DNA from: JBFGCT01 sp041581055
Lineage (GTDB): Bacteria; Actinomycetota; Acidimicrobiia; Acidimicrobiales; Ilumatobacteraceae
Assembly: GCA_041581055.1 (NCBI GenBank)
Contig: JBFGCT010000165.1
Location: forward strand, 1-9,408
DNA: 9,408 bases
Direction of reading: 5' to 3'
A program made the position numbers and the translations under genes. The notes beneath the pieces were generated by a model. That model was not told where the DNA came from and made no database searches. It saw nothing but the letters and a program-made list of their open reading frames with translations. Positions 1-6,527 of the stretch are shown here, in pieces. Position 1 is the stretch's first letter; every line of letters begins with the position of its first letter.

Positions 1-27
1 AGGTGAGACCACCTGTGGGTCTCACCT
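1..27 (+). terminator. Perfect 10-bp hairpin, probable end of an upstream transcript
   Basis: Bases 1-10 (AGGTGAGACC) are the exact reverse complement of bases 18-27, with a 7-base loop between them. No T-run follows, so it is not a classic intrinsic terminator, but tail-less stems are common at gene ends in GC-rich actinobacteria. It lies about 60 bases before the promoter-like box of the radical SAM gene. The gene it would terminate is outside the window. A protein-binding palindrome is the main alternative. Confidence 0.45.
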
Positions 28-87
28 CTCACCGGAGGGATTGCTGGGGGCCGGGACGGACCGGTGAGCCGGGAACCGCGACGACGG

Positions 88-93
88 TAGAAT
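88..93 (+). promoter_or_regulatory. -10 box (TAGAAT) for the radical SAM gene
   Basis: TAGAAT fits the actinobacterial -10 pattern TANNNT and ends 10 bases before the ATG at 104. Transcription starting 6-8 bases after the box would leave a leader of only a few bases, and no Shine-Dalgarno sequence precedes the ATG, so the mRNA is probably leaderless or nearly so. No convincing -35 box is visible. Confidence 0.5.
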
Positions 94-103
94 CGGCGGC
101 GAC

Positions 104-2122
104 ATGACCTCCCTCTGGCCGCAGATCGAGCCCCTCCTCGCGCGTGTGCAGAAGCCGGCTCGGTACATCGGGCTCGAGGACGGGATGGGGTCGCCTGAGC
201 ACGGGGACGGCAAGGTCGCGTGGCTGCTCGCCTACCCCGACACGTACGAGGTGGGCCTGCCCAACCAGGGGCTGCAGATCCTGTACGAGATCCTCAACGA
301 GCGGCCCGACGCCGTCGCCGAACGGACGTACGCGCCCTGGACCGACCTCGAGGCCGAGCTGCGGGCGGCGGGTCTGCCGCTGTTCTCGGTCGACACGCAC
401 CGGGGCGCCCCCGATTTCGACGTGCTCGGGTTCAACCTCGCGGCCGAGCTGGTCTACACCAACGTCCTCAACATGATCGACCTCGCCGGCGCGCCCGTCC
501 GCGCCGCCGACCGGGGTGACGACGACCTGTTCGTGATCGCCGGGGGGCACGCCGCGTTCAACCCCGAGCCGCTCGCCGACTTCCTCGATCTCGTCGTGCT
601 CGGCGAGGGGGAGGAGGTCGTCAGCGAGATCAACACCGTGCTCCACCGCTGGATCGCCGACGGCCGCCACGGGCGGGCGACCGCGCTGCGGGCGCTGGCG
701 TCGGTGCCGGGCGTCTACGTGCCGTCGATGTACGACGTCCGCTACGCGCCGCCGGCCGACGGCGGCGGCATCCTGTCGATCGAGCCGTTGCATGACGACG
801 TACCGGCGACGGTCGACAAGCGGACGGTCGCCGACCTCGGCGAGTGGCCCTACCCGAAGCGCCCGCTGGCCCCGCTGACCGAGGTGGTCCACGATCGGTT
901 GAGCGTCGAGGTGTTCCGCGGGTGCACCCGCGGGTGCCGGTTCTGCCAGGCCGGGATGATCACCCGCCCCGTCCGCGAGCGACCGGCCGAGCAGGTGCGC
1001 ACGATGGTGGCCGAGGGTCTCCGGCGTACCGGCTACAACGAGGTGAGCCTGACGTCGCTCTCGACGGCCGACTTCAGCGACGTCGAGCCGGTCGTGCGCG
1101 ACATCCTGGCCGACCAGGAGGCCGCCGCCCCGACCGGCCCGAACGGGATGGCGTTGGGATGCGGGACGACGATCAACCTGCCGTCGCTGCGGGTCGACGC
1201 GTTCACCGTCGGGCTCGCCGGCCAGGTCAACGCCGGCCGCCGGTCGGGCCTGACCTTCGCCCCCGAGGGCGGAACGTGGCGCATTCGGAAGGTGATCAAC
1301 AAGCTGATCGTCGAGGACGACCTCTACGGCGCCGTCGACTCGGCCTACTCGCAGGGGTGGAGTCGGATCAAGCTGTACTTCCTGGTCGGGCTCCCCACCG
1401 AGACCGACGAGGACGTGCTCGCGATCGCCGACCTGGCCCGCAACTGCGTCGCCATCGGCAAGCGGCACACCGGCCGAGCCTCGGTGACGGTGAGCGTCGG
1501 CGGCTTCGTCCCCAAGGCGCACACCCCGTTCCAGTGGTTCGGGCAGAACACCGAGGCGGAGCTGGAGCGCAAGGTCAAGCTGCTGCGCGACGCCACCCGG
1601 CGGGCCAGCGGCGTCAACGTCAAATGGCACGACCCGGCGGCGACGACCGCCGAGGGCATCGCCAGCCGCGGCGACCGGCGCCTCGGAGCGGTCATCGAGC
1701 ACGTCTGGCGCGGCGGCGGCACCTTCCAGGAGTGGGGCGAGCACTTCGACCTCGACCGTTGGCGGGGGGCGCTCGACGCGGCCGGGCTGTCGCTCGACTG
1801 GTACGTGTTCCGCCACCGCCGCCGCGACGAGGTGCTCCCGTGGGCGCACCTGACCGCCGGCTTGCACTCCGACTTCCTGTGGGACGACTGGCAGGCGGCG
1901 CTCGCCGAGAGCGGCGTGGAGGACTGCCGGTGGACACCGTGCTACGACTGCGGCGTCTGCACCGGGTACGGCATCGAGCACGTCGTCGCCTCGCCGGTCG
2001 CGCCGGCCGGGGGCAGCCAGGGCACCGGGCAGGACCTCGATCGGGGCGGAGAGGCACCGGTCGTCCTCATGCCCAGACCGAGCGAGTCGCGCCGGCCGAC
2101 GACGGCGGTGTCAGCGTCGTGA
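104..2122 (+). CDS. B12-binding-type radical SAM protein, TIGR03960 family
   Basis: A 672-residue protein of the TIGR03960 family. Residues ~1-200 form a B12-binding-like N-terminal domain (YPDTYEVGLPNQG, then a GG...NPEP...GEGE segment); no cobalamin-ligating DxHxxG is seen. The radical SAM cluster motif is C274-x3-C278-x2-C281 in RGCTRGCRFCQAG, expected to bind a 4Fe-4S cluster and S-adenosylmethionine. A second Cys group near the C-terminus (C608, C613, C616, C619) may bind metal. The final ~45 residues look disordered. The start is chosen because MTSLWPQIEPLL...KPARYIG matches the usual family N-terminus and a -10 box sits just upstream. The stop overlaps a possible GTG start of the DUF2344 gene, so the two are probably co-translated. 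In many bacteria these two are adjacent or fused, next to RNase E/G and bL21. The exact reaction is not established; a role in RNA or ribosome modification is inferred from context only. Confidence 0.93.
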   Translation: MTSLWPQIEPLLARVQKPARYIGLEDGMGSPEHGDGKVAWLLAYPDTYEVGLPNQGLQILYEILNERPDAVAERTYAPWTDLEAELRAAGLPLFSVDTHRGAPDFDVLGFNLAAELVYTNVLNMIDLAGAPVRAADRGDDDLFVIAGGHAAFNPEPLADFLDLVVLGEGEEVVSEINTVLHRWIADGRHGRATALRALASVPGVYVPSMYDVRYAPPADGGGILSIEPLHDDVPATVDKRTVADLGEWPYPKRPLAPLTEVVHDRLSVEVFRGCTRGCRFCQAGMITRPVRERPAEQVRTMVAEGLRRTGYNEVSLTSLSTADFSDVEPVVRDILADQEAAAPTGPNGMALGCGTTINLPSLRVDAFTVGLAGQVNAGRRSGLTFAPEGGTWRIRKVINKLIVEDDLYGAVDSAYSQGWSRIKLYFLVGLPTETDEDVLAIADLARNCVAIGKRHTGRASVTVSVGGFVPKAHTPFQWFGQNTEAELERKVKLLRDATRRASGVNVKWHDPAATTAEGIASRGDRRLGAVIEHVWRGGGTFQEWGEHFDLDRWRGALDAAGLSLDWYVFRHRRRDEVLPWAHLTAGLHSDFLWDDWQAALAESGVEDCRWTPCYDCGVCTGYGIEHVVASPVAPAGGSQGTGQDLDRGGEAPVVLMPRPSESRRPTTAVSAS

Positions 2123-2124
2123 CC

Positions 2125-2832
2125 ATGCGGCTCAGGCTCCGTTACGCCAAGCTCGGCAAGGTCCGCTTCGTCAGCCATCGCGACGGTGCACGCCTCTGGG
2201 AACGGGCGCTGCGTAGAATCGCCCTTCCAGTGGCGTACACCGAAGGTTTCACCCCCCGCCCGAAGCTGAGCTTCGGCCTTGCGCTCCCGACCGGGGCCGA
2301 GTCCGTCGCCGAGTACATCGACGTCGACCTCGCAACCGTCGTCGACGTCGACGATCACGGGCTCGCCGTGGCGCTCAGCGACGCGCTCCCGATCGGCATG
2401 GAGGTGCTCGTCGCCGCCGAGCGCCCGACCGGTGGCGCTTCACTGCAAGATCAGGTCAGCTCCACCACCTGGGAGCTGACCGGGCCCGGATTCACGTCCG
2501 AACTGCTGGAGGCGGCCGCCCAGCGCTTGCTCGACGCCGACGAGTTGTTCGTCGAGCGCGAGCGCAAGGGACAGCGTCGAGTCGACGATGTCCGACCCCT
2601 CATCCACGACCTGGCGCCCGATCACTCGGGAAGCCGCCTGGTCGCGGAACTCGCCACCGTCGGCCGGGCCCTGCGCCCGGCCGAGCTGGCAACCGCTGCG
2701 TTCCCCGACATCGACCCCGTCGAGGTCAGGGTGCTGCGAACACATCAGTGGATCGATCACGACGGTGAGCGGCGCGAGGTGCTCGCGCTGCCGGCCGACG
2801 TGGCCGCGCTCGACCGGGGTCTGAGCGCATGA
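2125..2832 (+). CDS. TIGR03936 / DUF2344 family protein, partner of the radical SAM protein
   Basis: A 235-residue protein beginning MRLRLRYAKLGKVRFVSHRD, the characteristic opening of the TIGR03936 (DUF2344) family, followed by a conserved stretch around EGFTPRPKLSFGLALPTG. The family is known as the radical-SAM-linked protein because it is encoded next to, or fused with, TIGR03960 proteins, as here. No catalytic motif, signal peptide or membrane segment is visible, so it should be cytoplasmic. ATG at 2125 is preferred for fit to family N-termini; an in-frame GTG at 2119 overlaps the upstream stop (GTGA) and is a plausible alternative adding two residues. Either start implies translational coupling. 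Biochemical function is unknown; assisting the radical SAM enzyme on an RNA or ribosomal substrate is an inference. Confidence 0.9.
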   Translation: MRLRLRYAKLGKVRFVSHRDGARLWERALRRIALPVAYTEGFTPRPKLSFGLALPTGAESVAEYIDVDLATVVDVDDHGLAVALSDALPIGMEVLVAAERPTGGASLQDQVSSTTWELTGPGFTSELLEAAAQRLLDADELFVERERKGQRRVDDVRPLIHDLAPDHSGSRLVAELATVGRALRPAELATAAFPDIDPVEVRVLRTHQWIDHDGERREVLALPADVAALDRGLSA

Positions 2833-2880
2833 ACGGGATCGCCGACCGGCGCCCCCGAACCTCACTCGTCGCCGATGTCT

Positions 2881-2899
2881 GCCGCCCGTCGCGGGCGGC
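2881..2899 (+). promoter_or_regulatory. First hairpin in the RNase E/G leader
   Basis: GCCGCCCG (2881-2888) pairs perfectly with CGGGCGGC (2892-2899) around a 3-base loop. It lies between the DUF2344 stop and the RNase E/G start. It could be a tail-less terminator or attenuator for the upstream pair, or a leader structure through which RNase E/G controls its own mRNA, as known for E. coli rne. The sequence does not decide between these. Confidence 0.4.
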
Positions 2900-2910
2900 C
2901 GTCGGCCCGG

Positions 2911-2932
2911 GGCGCCGCCACCACACGGCGCC
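2911..2932 (+). promoter_or_regulatory. Second hairpin in the RNase E/G leader
   Basis: GGCGCCG (2911-2917) pairs perfectly with CGGCGCC (2926-2932) across an 8-base loop (CCACCACA). It ends 6 bases before the likely ribosome-binding site AAGGGA (2939-2944), so it could influence ribosome access. Stems of this size arise easily in GC-rich DNA, so its function is uncertain. Confidence 0.4.
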
Positions 2933-2952
2933 TCTCAGAAGGGAACGACACC

Positions 2953-4734
2953 ATGGATCAGTCCGATCACAACACAGGGGTGGCGCCGAACCAGGGCGGT
3001 GAGCCCCCCACCCCGTCACGGGCCGCGCCGTCCCCCGGTCAGCGCAAGCCCCGCGACGACGCCCGTTCGTCGAACGCCGACATCGAGCTCCCCGAGCGGA
3101 TGACCGAGGGCCGGGCCTCGCGCGAGGCCGCCGAGAAGGCGCTCGTGCGACGACCCAAGATCGGCGACACGATGCCGATCCCCACCGCGCCGCCGCCCGG
3201 CCCCGCCGTGGCGCCGGGCGACAGCGGTCCGGCGAACGCGCCCGGCCAGAAGCGACGCCGCAAGCGCGGCGGTCGCGGCGGGGGCGGCGGTTCGGGTGCG
3301 CCCGAGCGGCGCGAGCACAAGGATCGGCCGCCGAAGGGGTCGGGGGGCGACAAGAAGAAGGGTCGCGGCAAGGGACGTGGCAAGGGCCGCGGCAAGGGCC
3401 ACGACCCTGAGATGGACGAGGCGATGCTCGAGCAGCGCCGCGGCCGGGAGCGCAACGGCAAGCCGATCGGGCGGTACTCGATGTGCGTGCAGGTCCGGCC
3501 CGGCGTCGCCCAGGTCGCCGTGCTCGAGGGCCGCAGCCTGATCGAGCACTATGTCAGCCGTCCCGCCGACGACGTCAGCCAGATCCACGGCAACATCTAC
3601 CTCGGCAAGGTGCAGAACGTGCTCCCGGGCATGGAGGCCGCCTTCGTCGACATCGCCACGCCGAAGAACGCGGTGCTGTACCGCAGCGACGTGCAGTACG
3701 ACGCGGAGGACATCGAGCAGAAGGGCAGCAACCCGCGCATCGAGGACATCCTCAAGAACCGCCAGCTGATCATCTGCCAGGTGACCAAGAACCCGATCGG
3801 GCACAAGGGAGCGCGCCTCACCCAGGAGGTCTCGTTGCCCGGGCGGTTCGTCGTGCTCATCCCGAACTCCAAGACGTACGGCATCTCCAAGCGTCTGCCC
3901 GACGACGTCCGCAAGCGGTTGCGCGGCATCCTCGACCGCGTCAAGCCCGACGAGCACGGGCTGATCGTGCGCACCGCCGCCGAGCACGCGACCGAGGAAG
4001 AGCTGATCGCCGACATGACGATCCTGCTCGACCAGTGGGACGAGATCGCCCGACGCGCCGAGAGGGCACAGCGGCCGACGTTGCTGTATCGCGAGCCGGA
4101 GCTGGCGGTCAGGGTGATCCGCGAGGAGTTCAACGCCGACTATCGCAACGTGCTGATCGACGACCACCGGCTGTACGAGGAGGTGCGCGGGTACGTCGCC
4201 GCGTTCAATCCCGAGCTGGCCAACCGCATCGAGTACTTCGACACCGGCACCGAGAAACTCTCGCTGTTCGAGCGTCTCCACGTCCACGAGCAGGTCCACA
4301 AGGCGCTCGACCGCAAGGTCTGGCTGCCATCAGGCGGGTCGTTGATCATCGAGCACACCGAGGCGCTGACCGTGATCGACGTCAACACCGGCAAGAACGT
4401 GGGCAAGTCCAACCTCGAAGAGACCGTGTTCTACAACAACATGGAGGCCGCCGAGGAGATCGCCAAGCAACTCCGGCTGCGCGACATCGGCGGCATCATC
4501 GTCATCGACTTCATCGACATGGAGATCCGCAACAATCGGGCGAAGGTGGTCGAGGTCTTCCGCGACGCCCTGTCCCGCGACAAGACCCGCTCCCAGGTGT
4601 TCGACATCTCCGAGCTCGGCCTGGTCGAGATGACCCGCAAGCGGATCGGGGAGGGCCTGCTCACCGAGTTCTCCGAACAGTGCCCCGACTGCGAGGGCCG
4701 CGGCGTCCTCGTCGACTACTCGATGCTGGAGTGA
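2953..4734 (+). CDS. rne: Ribonuclease E/G family endoribonuclease
   Basis: A single-strand-specific endoribonuclease for rRNA maturation and mRNA decay, 593 residues from ATG 2953. This start is preferred because AAGGGA lies 8 bases upstream; an in-frame ATG at 2875 has no ribosome-binding site and would translate through two leader hairpins. Residues ~1-175 are low-complexity and rich in Pro, Gly, Arg and Lys, with a KRRRKRGGRGGGGG segment and a triple GRGK repeat, suited to RNA contact. The catalytic core starts near residue 175. The S1 domain carries GNIYLGKVQNVLPGMEAAF (from ~213). The DNase I-like metal site has D476 (IDVNTG) and D519 (IDFIDM), and the Zn-link is C577-P-D-C580. The spacings of 43 and 58 residues equal those of E. 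coli RNase E (D303, D346, C404). The protein ends soon after the Zn-link, so there is no C-terminal degradosome scaffold; the extra domain is N-terminal. The symbol rng is equally defensible. Confidence 0.95.
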   Translation: MDQSDHNTGVAPNQGGEPPTPSRAAPSPGQRKPRDDARSSNADIELPERMTEGRASREAAEKALVRRPKIGDTMPIPTAPPPGPAVAPGDSGPANAPGQKRRRKRGGRGGGGGSGAPERREHKDRPPKGSGGDKKKGRGKGRGKGRGKGHDPEMDEAMLEQRRGRERNGKPIGRYSMCVQVRPGVAQVAVLEGRSLIEHYVSRPADDVSQIHGNIYLGKVQNVLPGMEAAFVDIATPKNAVLYRSDVQYDAEDIEQKGSNPRIEDILKNRQLIICQVTKNPIGHKGARLTQEVSLPGRFVVLIPNSKTYGISKRLPDDVRKRLRGILDRVKPDEHGLIVRTAAEHATEEELIADMTILLDQWDEIARRAERAQRPTLLYREPELAVRVIREEFNADYRNVLIDDHRLYEEVRGYVAAFNPELANRIEYFDTGTEKLSLFERLHVHEQVHKALDRKVWLPSGGSLIIEHTEALTVIDVNTGKNVGKSNLEETVFYNNMEAAEEIAKQLRLRDIGGIIVIDFIDMEIRNNRAKVVEVFRDALSRDKTRSQVFDISELGLVEMTRKRIGEGLLTEFSEQCPDCEGRGVLVDYSMLE

Positions 4735-4790
4735 TGCCGGCTGACTCGACAAGAATCTAGGAACTGGTCGGTGCTGCGGACATCGGTGCG

Positions 4791-4796
4791 TAGGGT
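4791..4796 (+). promoter_or_regulatory. -10 box (TAGGGT) for the selenoprotein candidate
   Basis: TAGGGT ends 7 bases before the ATG at 4804, the spacing expected when transcription starts at or next to the start codon. No Shine-Dalgarno sequence lies in between. The box supports ATG 4804, upstream of the in-frame TGA, as the true start. No clear -35 box is seen. Confidence 0.5.
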
Positions 4797-4803
4797 CTCC
4801 TGT

Positions 4804-5109
4804 ATGCAGATCGAGATCACCGACGAGGCGCGGCGGGTGCTGACCAAGCGTGGCGGGGTGATGTCGATCGACTTCATCCGGCCGACCGGTTGAGGAAAGG
4901 TCGCCGAGGTGTCGGTCGACACCAACGTCAAGGGCAAGAACCTCTCGCCGTACCGCAAGCTGCGCCACGACGAGTTCCAGATCCTGATCACGCCGACCCT
5001 CGTCGGGATGGCCGAGTCGATGCGGGTCGTCACCAAGGGCACGCTGTCCAAGTCCCTGCGCGTCGAGTTCCAGGCCGCCCCCGGCCCCGACTCGTCCTGC
5101 GACATCTGA
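4804..5109 (+). CDS. Candidate selenoprotein, HesB/IscA-like, with in-frame UGA at codon 30
   Basis: One reading frame runs from ATG 4804 to TGA 5107-5109, interrupted only by TGA at 4891-4893. Read as selenocysteine it gives 101 residues: MQIEITDEARRVLTKRGG at the start, RPTG-U-GKVAEVSVD around residue 30, and SSCDI at the end. Third positions are almost all G or C on both sides of the TGA, so both halves look like real coding sequence in the same frame. A hairpin with a GGUC loop follows at the distance expected for a bacterial SECIS element. IscA has its first cluster-binding Cys in TSGCSGMAY; U30 sits in a comparable PTG-U-G setting, and the only Cys, C99, falls where IscA has its C-terminal Cys pair. 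HesB-like selenoproteins are a described class; membership here is inferred. An Fe-S or redox role is likely but unproven. The -10 box at 4791 supports an independent, leaderless transcript. Alternatives are a 66-residue protein from GTG 4909 (AGGAAAGG lies 8 bases upstream) or a recent nonsense mutation; both leave the first 29 conserved-looking codons unexplained. Confidence 0.75.
4891..4893 (+). other. In-frame UGA, proposed selenocysteine codon
   Basis: Codon 30 of the 4804-5109 frame. It is flanked by GGT and GGA, among the few codons here not ending in G or C, which may reflect local constraint on RNA structure or sequence. In the protein it takes the place where HesB/IscA-like proteins carry a conserved Cys. 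Confidence 0.72.
4908..4923 (+). promoter_or_regulatory. Candidate bacterial SECIS hairpin
   Basis: GGTGTC (4908-4913) and GACACC (4918-4923) form a perfect 6-bp stem closed by the tetraloop GGTC (4914-4917). Counting the U of the UGA as 1, the loop occupies 24-27; in E. coli fdhF the same GGUC loop is at 22-25, where G23 and U24 are contacted by SelB. The bulged U17 of fdhF has no obvious counterpart. The element is inside the coding sequence, as bacterial SECIS elements are, and would recruit SelB with Sec-tRNA. Confidence 0.7.
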
Positions 5110-5139
5110 CCCGGCCGTCGCGCTCCGCCTGCGACCGGG
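5110..5139 (+). terminator. Hairpin directly after the selenoprotein candidate stop
   Basis: GTCGC (5117-5121) pairs with GCGAC (5131-5135) around a 9-base loop, and CCCG (5110-5113) pairs with CGGG (5136-5139) after a 3-base bulge. It begins at the first base after the stop codon. No T-run follows. It probably ends or stabilises the short transcript, but it could be a chance stem in GC-rich DNA. Confidence 0.35.
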
Positions 5140-5173
5140 CGTCACCGCCGCGCGGCGTGCCGCCGCACGGTGC

Positions 5174-5201
5174 CTGACCCGGCGGGCCGGCGGCGTAGCC
5201 T
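5174..5201 (+). promoter_or_regulatory. Promoter of the metallo-beta-lactamase-fold gene
   Basis: CTGACC (5174-5179) is a fair -35 box. After 16 bases comes TAGCCT (5196-5201), a TANNNT -10 box, which ends 6 bases before the ATG at 5208. This predicts a leaderless mRNA, consistent with the lack of a Shine-Dalgarno sequence. Confidence 0.5.
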
Positions 5202-5207
5202 CGCGTC

Positions 5208-6479
5208 ATGGCCGACCTGCTCGAACTGTCGTCGCGCATCATCGACTCCGGCGTGGCGACCGAGCCGGTCAACCGCGTCACCAACGAGCTGTCCGAGCTG
5301 GCCGACGGCTTGGCGATCGTGGAGAGCTTCAGCCACAGCGTGGTGCTCGACGCCGGCGAGGGCCTCGTCGCCTTCGACGCCTCGCACGCCAACACCGGGG
5401 CCGCGGTCGTCGGCGCCATCCAGGGGTGGAGCGACACCCCGGTCAGCCATCTCGTCTACACCCACGGTCACGCCGACCATGTCGGCGGTAGCCCCGACTT
5501 CGCGGACGCCTACGGCGAGATGACCGTCGTCGGCCACCGAGCGGTGGCCGAGCGCTTCGACCGGTACGCGTACACCAACGACTGGAATGTGCTGATCAAC
5601 GCCCGGCAGTTCGGCGGCGTCCGCGGCGACTTCGGGATGGGCGACACGCCGCACTTCATCCCGCCCGACACCCGTCGGCCGTCGCACGTCGTCGACCAAC
5701 ACGACACGATGACGGTCGGCGACACGACGATCGAGTTCCACCACGCCCGCGGCGAGACCGACGACCACCTGTGGAGCTGGATCCCCGACCGCAAGTGGCT
5801 CTTCTCCGGCGACTTCGTGATCTGGCACTTCCCGAACGCCGGCAACCCGCAGAAGGTGCAGCGATTCCCGATCGAGTGGGCCGCGGCACTGCGCGAGATG
5901 GCGGCGACGGCGCCCGAGCTCCTGCTGCCGGCGCACGGGCTCCCGGTCGAGGGGCGCGAGCGCATCGCGACGGTGCTTTCCGACATCGCCGGCGCCCTCG
6001 AGCAGCTCGTCGCCGACGTCGTCGAGATGATGAACGCCGGCGAGGTGCTCGACACGATCGTCCACAGCGTGCGCGTCCCCGACGACGTGCTGGCCAAGCC
6101 GTACCTCGGCCCGCTCTACGACGAGCCGGAGTTCGTCGTGCGCAACGTGTGGCGCCAGTTCGGCGGGTGGTGGGACGGCGCCGCGAGCCGGCTGAAACCG
6201 GCGCCCGACGCGCAGCTGGCGATCGAGCTCGCCGCGTTGTCCGGCGGCGCCGGCGTGCTGATCGAGCGGGCCGACGAGCTCGCCGAGCAGGGCGACTTCC
6301 GGCTCGCCTGCCATCTCGCCGACCTGGCCGGTTGGGCCGAGCCGACCGACCCCGCGGTCCACCGCGCCCGCGCCCGCATCTACCTCATCCGGCGCAAGGC
6401 GGAGACGTCGTTGATGGCCAAGGGCATCTTCGCCGGCGCGGCGCGGGGATCCCAGGCGATCGCCGAGGCCCACAACTGA
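5208..6479 (+). CDS. Metallo-beta-lactamase-fold hydrolase with alkyl sulfatase dimerization-like domain
   Basis: A 423-residue cytoplasmic protein without signal peptide. The N-terminal metal-binding domain carries THGHADHVGG, giving H86, H88, D90 and H91. Next come HARGETDDH (H179-H187, with E183 where alkyl sulfatases have their GTE motif), D202 in FSGD, and H243 in LPAHGLP. From about residue 260 the sequence (YLGPLYDEPEF...FGGWWDGAASRLKPAP) resembles the alkyl sulfatase dimerization domain of SdsA1-like enzymes. The usual C-terminal SCP2-like domain is absent, so it is clearly shorter than secreted SDS hydrolases of around 650 residues. D202, typical of ordinary metallo-beta-lactamases, stands where alkyl sulfatases have AE. 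The substrate is therefore uncertain: a sulfate ester or another ester/thioester are both possible. It starts 98 bases after the selenoprotein candidate with its own promoter, so a functional link between them is not implied. Confidence 0.85.
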   Translation: MADLLELSSRIIDSGVATEPVNRVTNELSELADGLAIVESFSHSVVLDAGEGLVAFDASHANTGAAVVGAIQGWSDTPVSHLVYTHGHADHVGGSPDFADAYGEMTVVGHRAVAERFDRYAYTNDWNVLINARQFGGVRGDFGMGDTPHFIPPDTRRPSHVVDQHDTMTVGDTTIEFHHARGETDDHLWSWIPDRKWLFSGDFVIWHFPNAGNPQKVQRFPIEWAAALREMAATAPELLLPAHGLPVEGRERIATVLSDIAGALEQLVADVVEMMNAGEVLDTIVHSVRVPDDVLAKPYLGPLYDEPEFVVRNVWRQFGGWWDGAASRLKPAPDAQLAIELAALSGGAGVLIERADELAEQGDFRLACHLADLAGWAEPTDPAVHRARARIYLIRRKAETSLMAKGIFAGAARGSQAIAEAHN

Positions 6480-6494
6480 CGCCGCGGGGCGCAT

Positions 6495-6509
6495 CGGCGA
6501 TTTTCGCCG
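6495..6509 (+). terminator. Hairpin between the hydrolase gene and the rplU promoter
   Basis: CGGCGA (6495-6500) and TCGCCG (6504-6509) form a perfect 6-bp stem with a TTT loop. It follows the hydrolase stop by 15 bases and ends one base before the rplU -10 box. It may end the hydrolase transcript or act as an operator on rplU; no T-run follows the stem. Confidence 0.35.
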
Positions 6510-6510
6510 C

Positions 6511-6516
6511 TAGCAT
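6511..6516 (+). promoter_or_regulatory. -10 box (TAGCAT) for rplU-rpmA
   Basis: TAGCAT fits TANNNT and ends 11 bases before the rplU ATG, leaving a leader of only a few bases. No Shine-Dalgarno sequence precedes rplU. No clear -35 box is seen. Confidence 0.45.
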
Positions 6517-6527
6517 CGCTCAACGCT

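Noticed and set aside
29..1981. 650-codon minus-strand open frame opposite the radical SAM gene
   Set aside because: It is a by-product of high GC and codon bias. The translation is a low-complexity run of R, V, D and G with no domain, while the plus strand encodes a clear family member.
2214..2219. TAGAAT box inside the DUF2344 gene
   Set aside because: It matches the -10 pattern but lies within coding sequence, with no gene start behind it.
2875..2952. Upstream ATG 2875 as the RNase E/G start
   Set aside because: No ribosome-binding site precedes it, and it would place two perfect hairpins inside the coding region; ATG 2953 has AAGGGA at 8 bases.
3016..4299. 427-codon minus-strand open frame opposite RNase E/G
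   Set aside because: Same composition artefact; the plus-strand frame has every RNase E/G catalytic and zinc motif.
4909..5109. 66-residue protein starting at GTG 4909 with AGGAAAGG upstream
   Set aside because: The spacing is reasonable, but the GTG is buried in the hairpin stem, and this start leaves 29 in-frame upstream codons with identical coding bias and a promoter at the correct place unexplained. Kept as the main alternative to selenocysteine decoding.
4804..5109. Pseudogene by nonsense mutation
   Set aside because: No other damage is seen, codon bias is intact on both sides, and the stop falls exactly at the expected Cys position with a SECIS-like hairpin at the right distance. Genome-level checks are still needed to exclude it.
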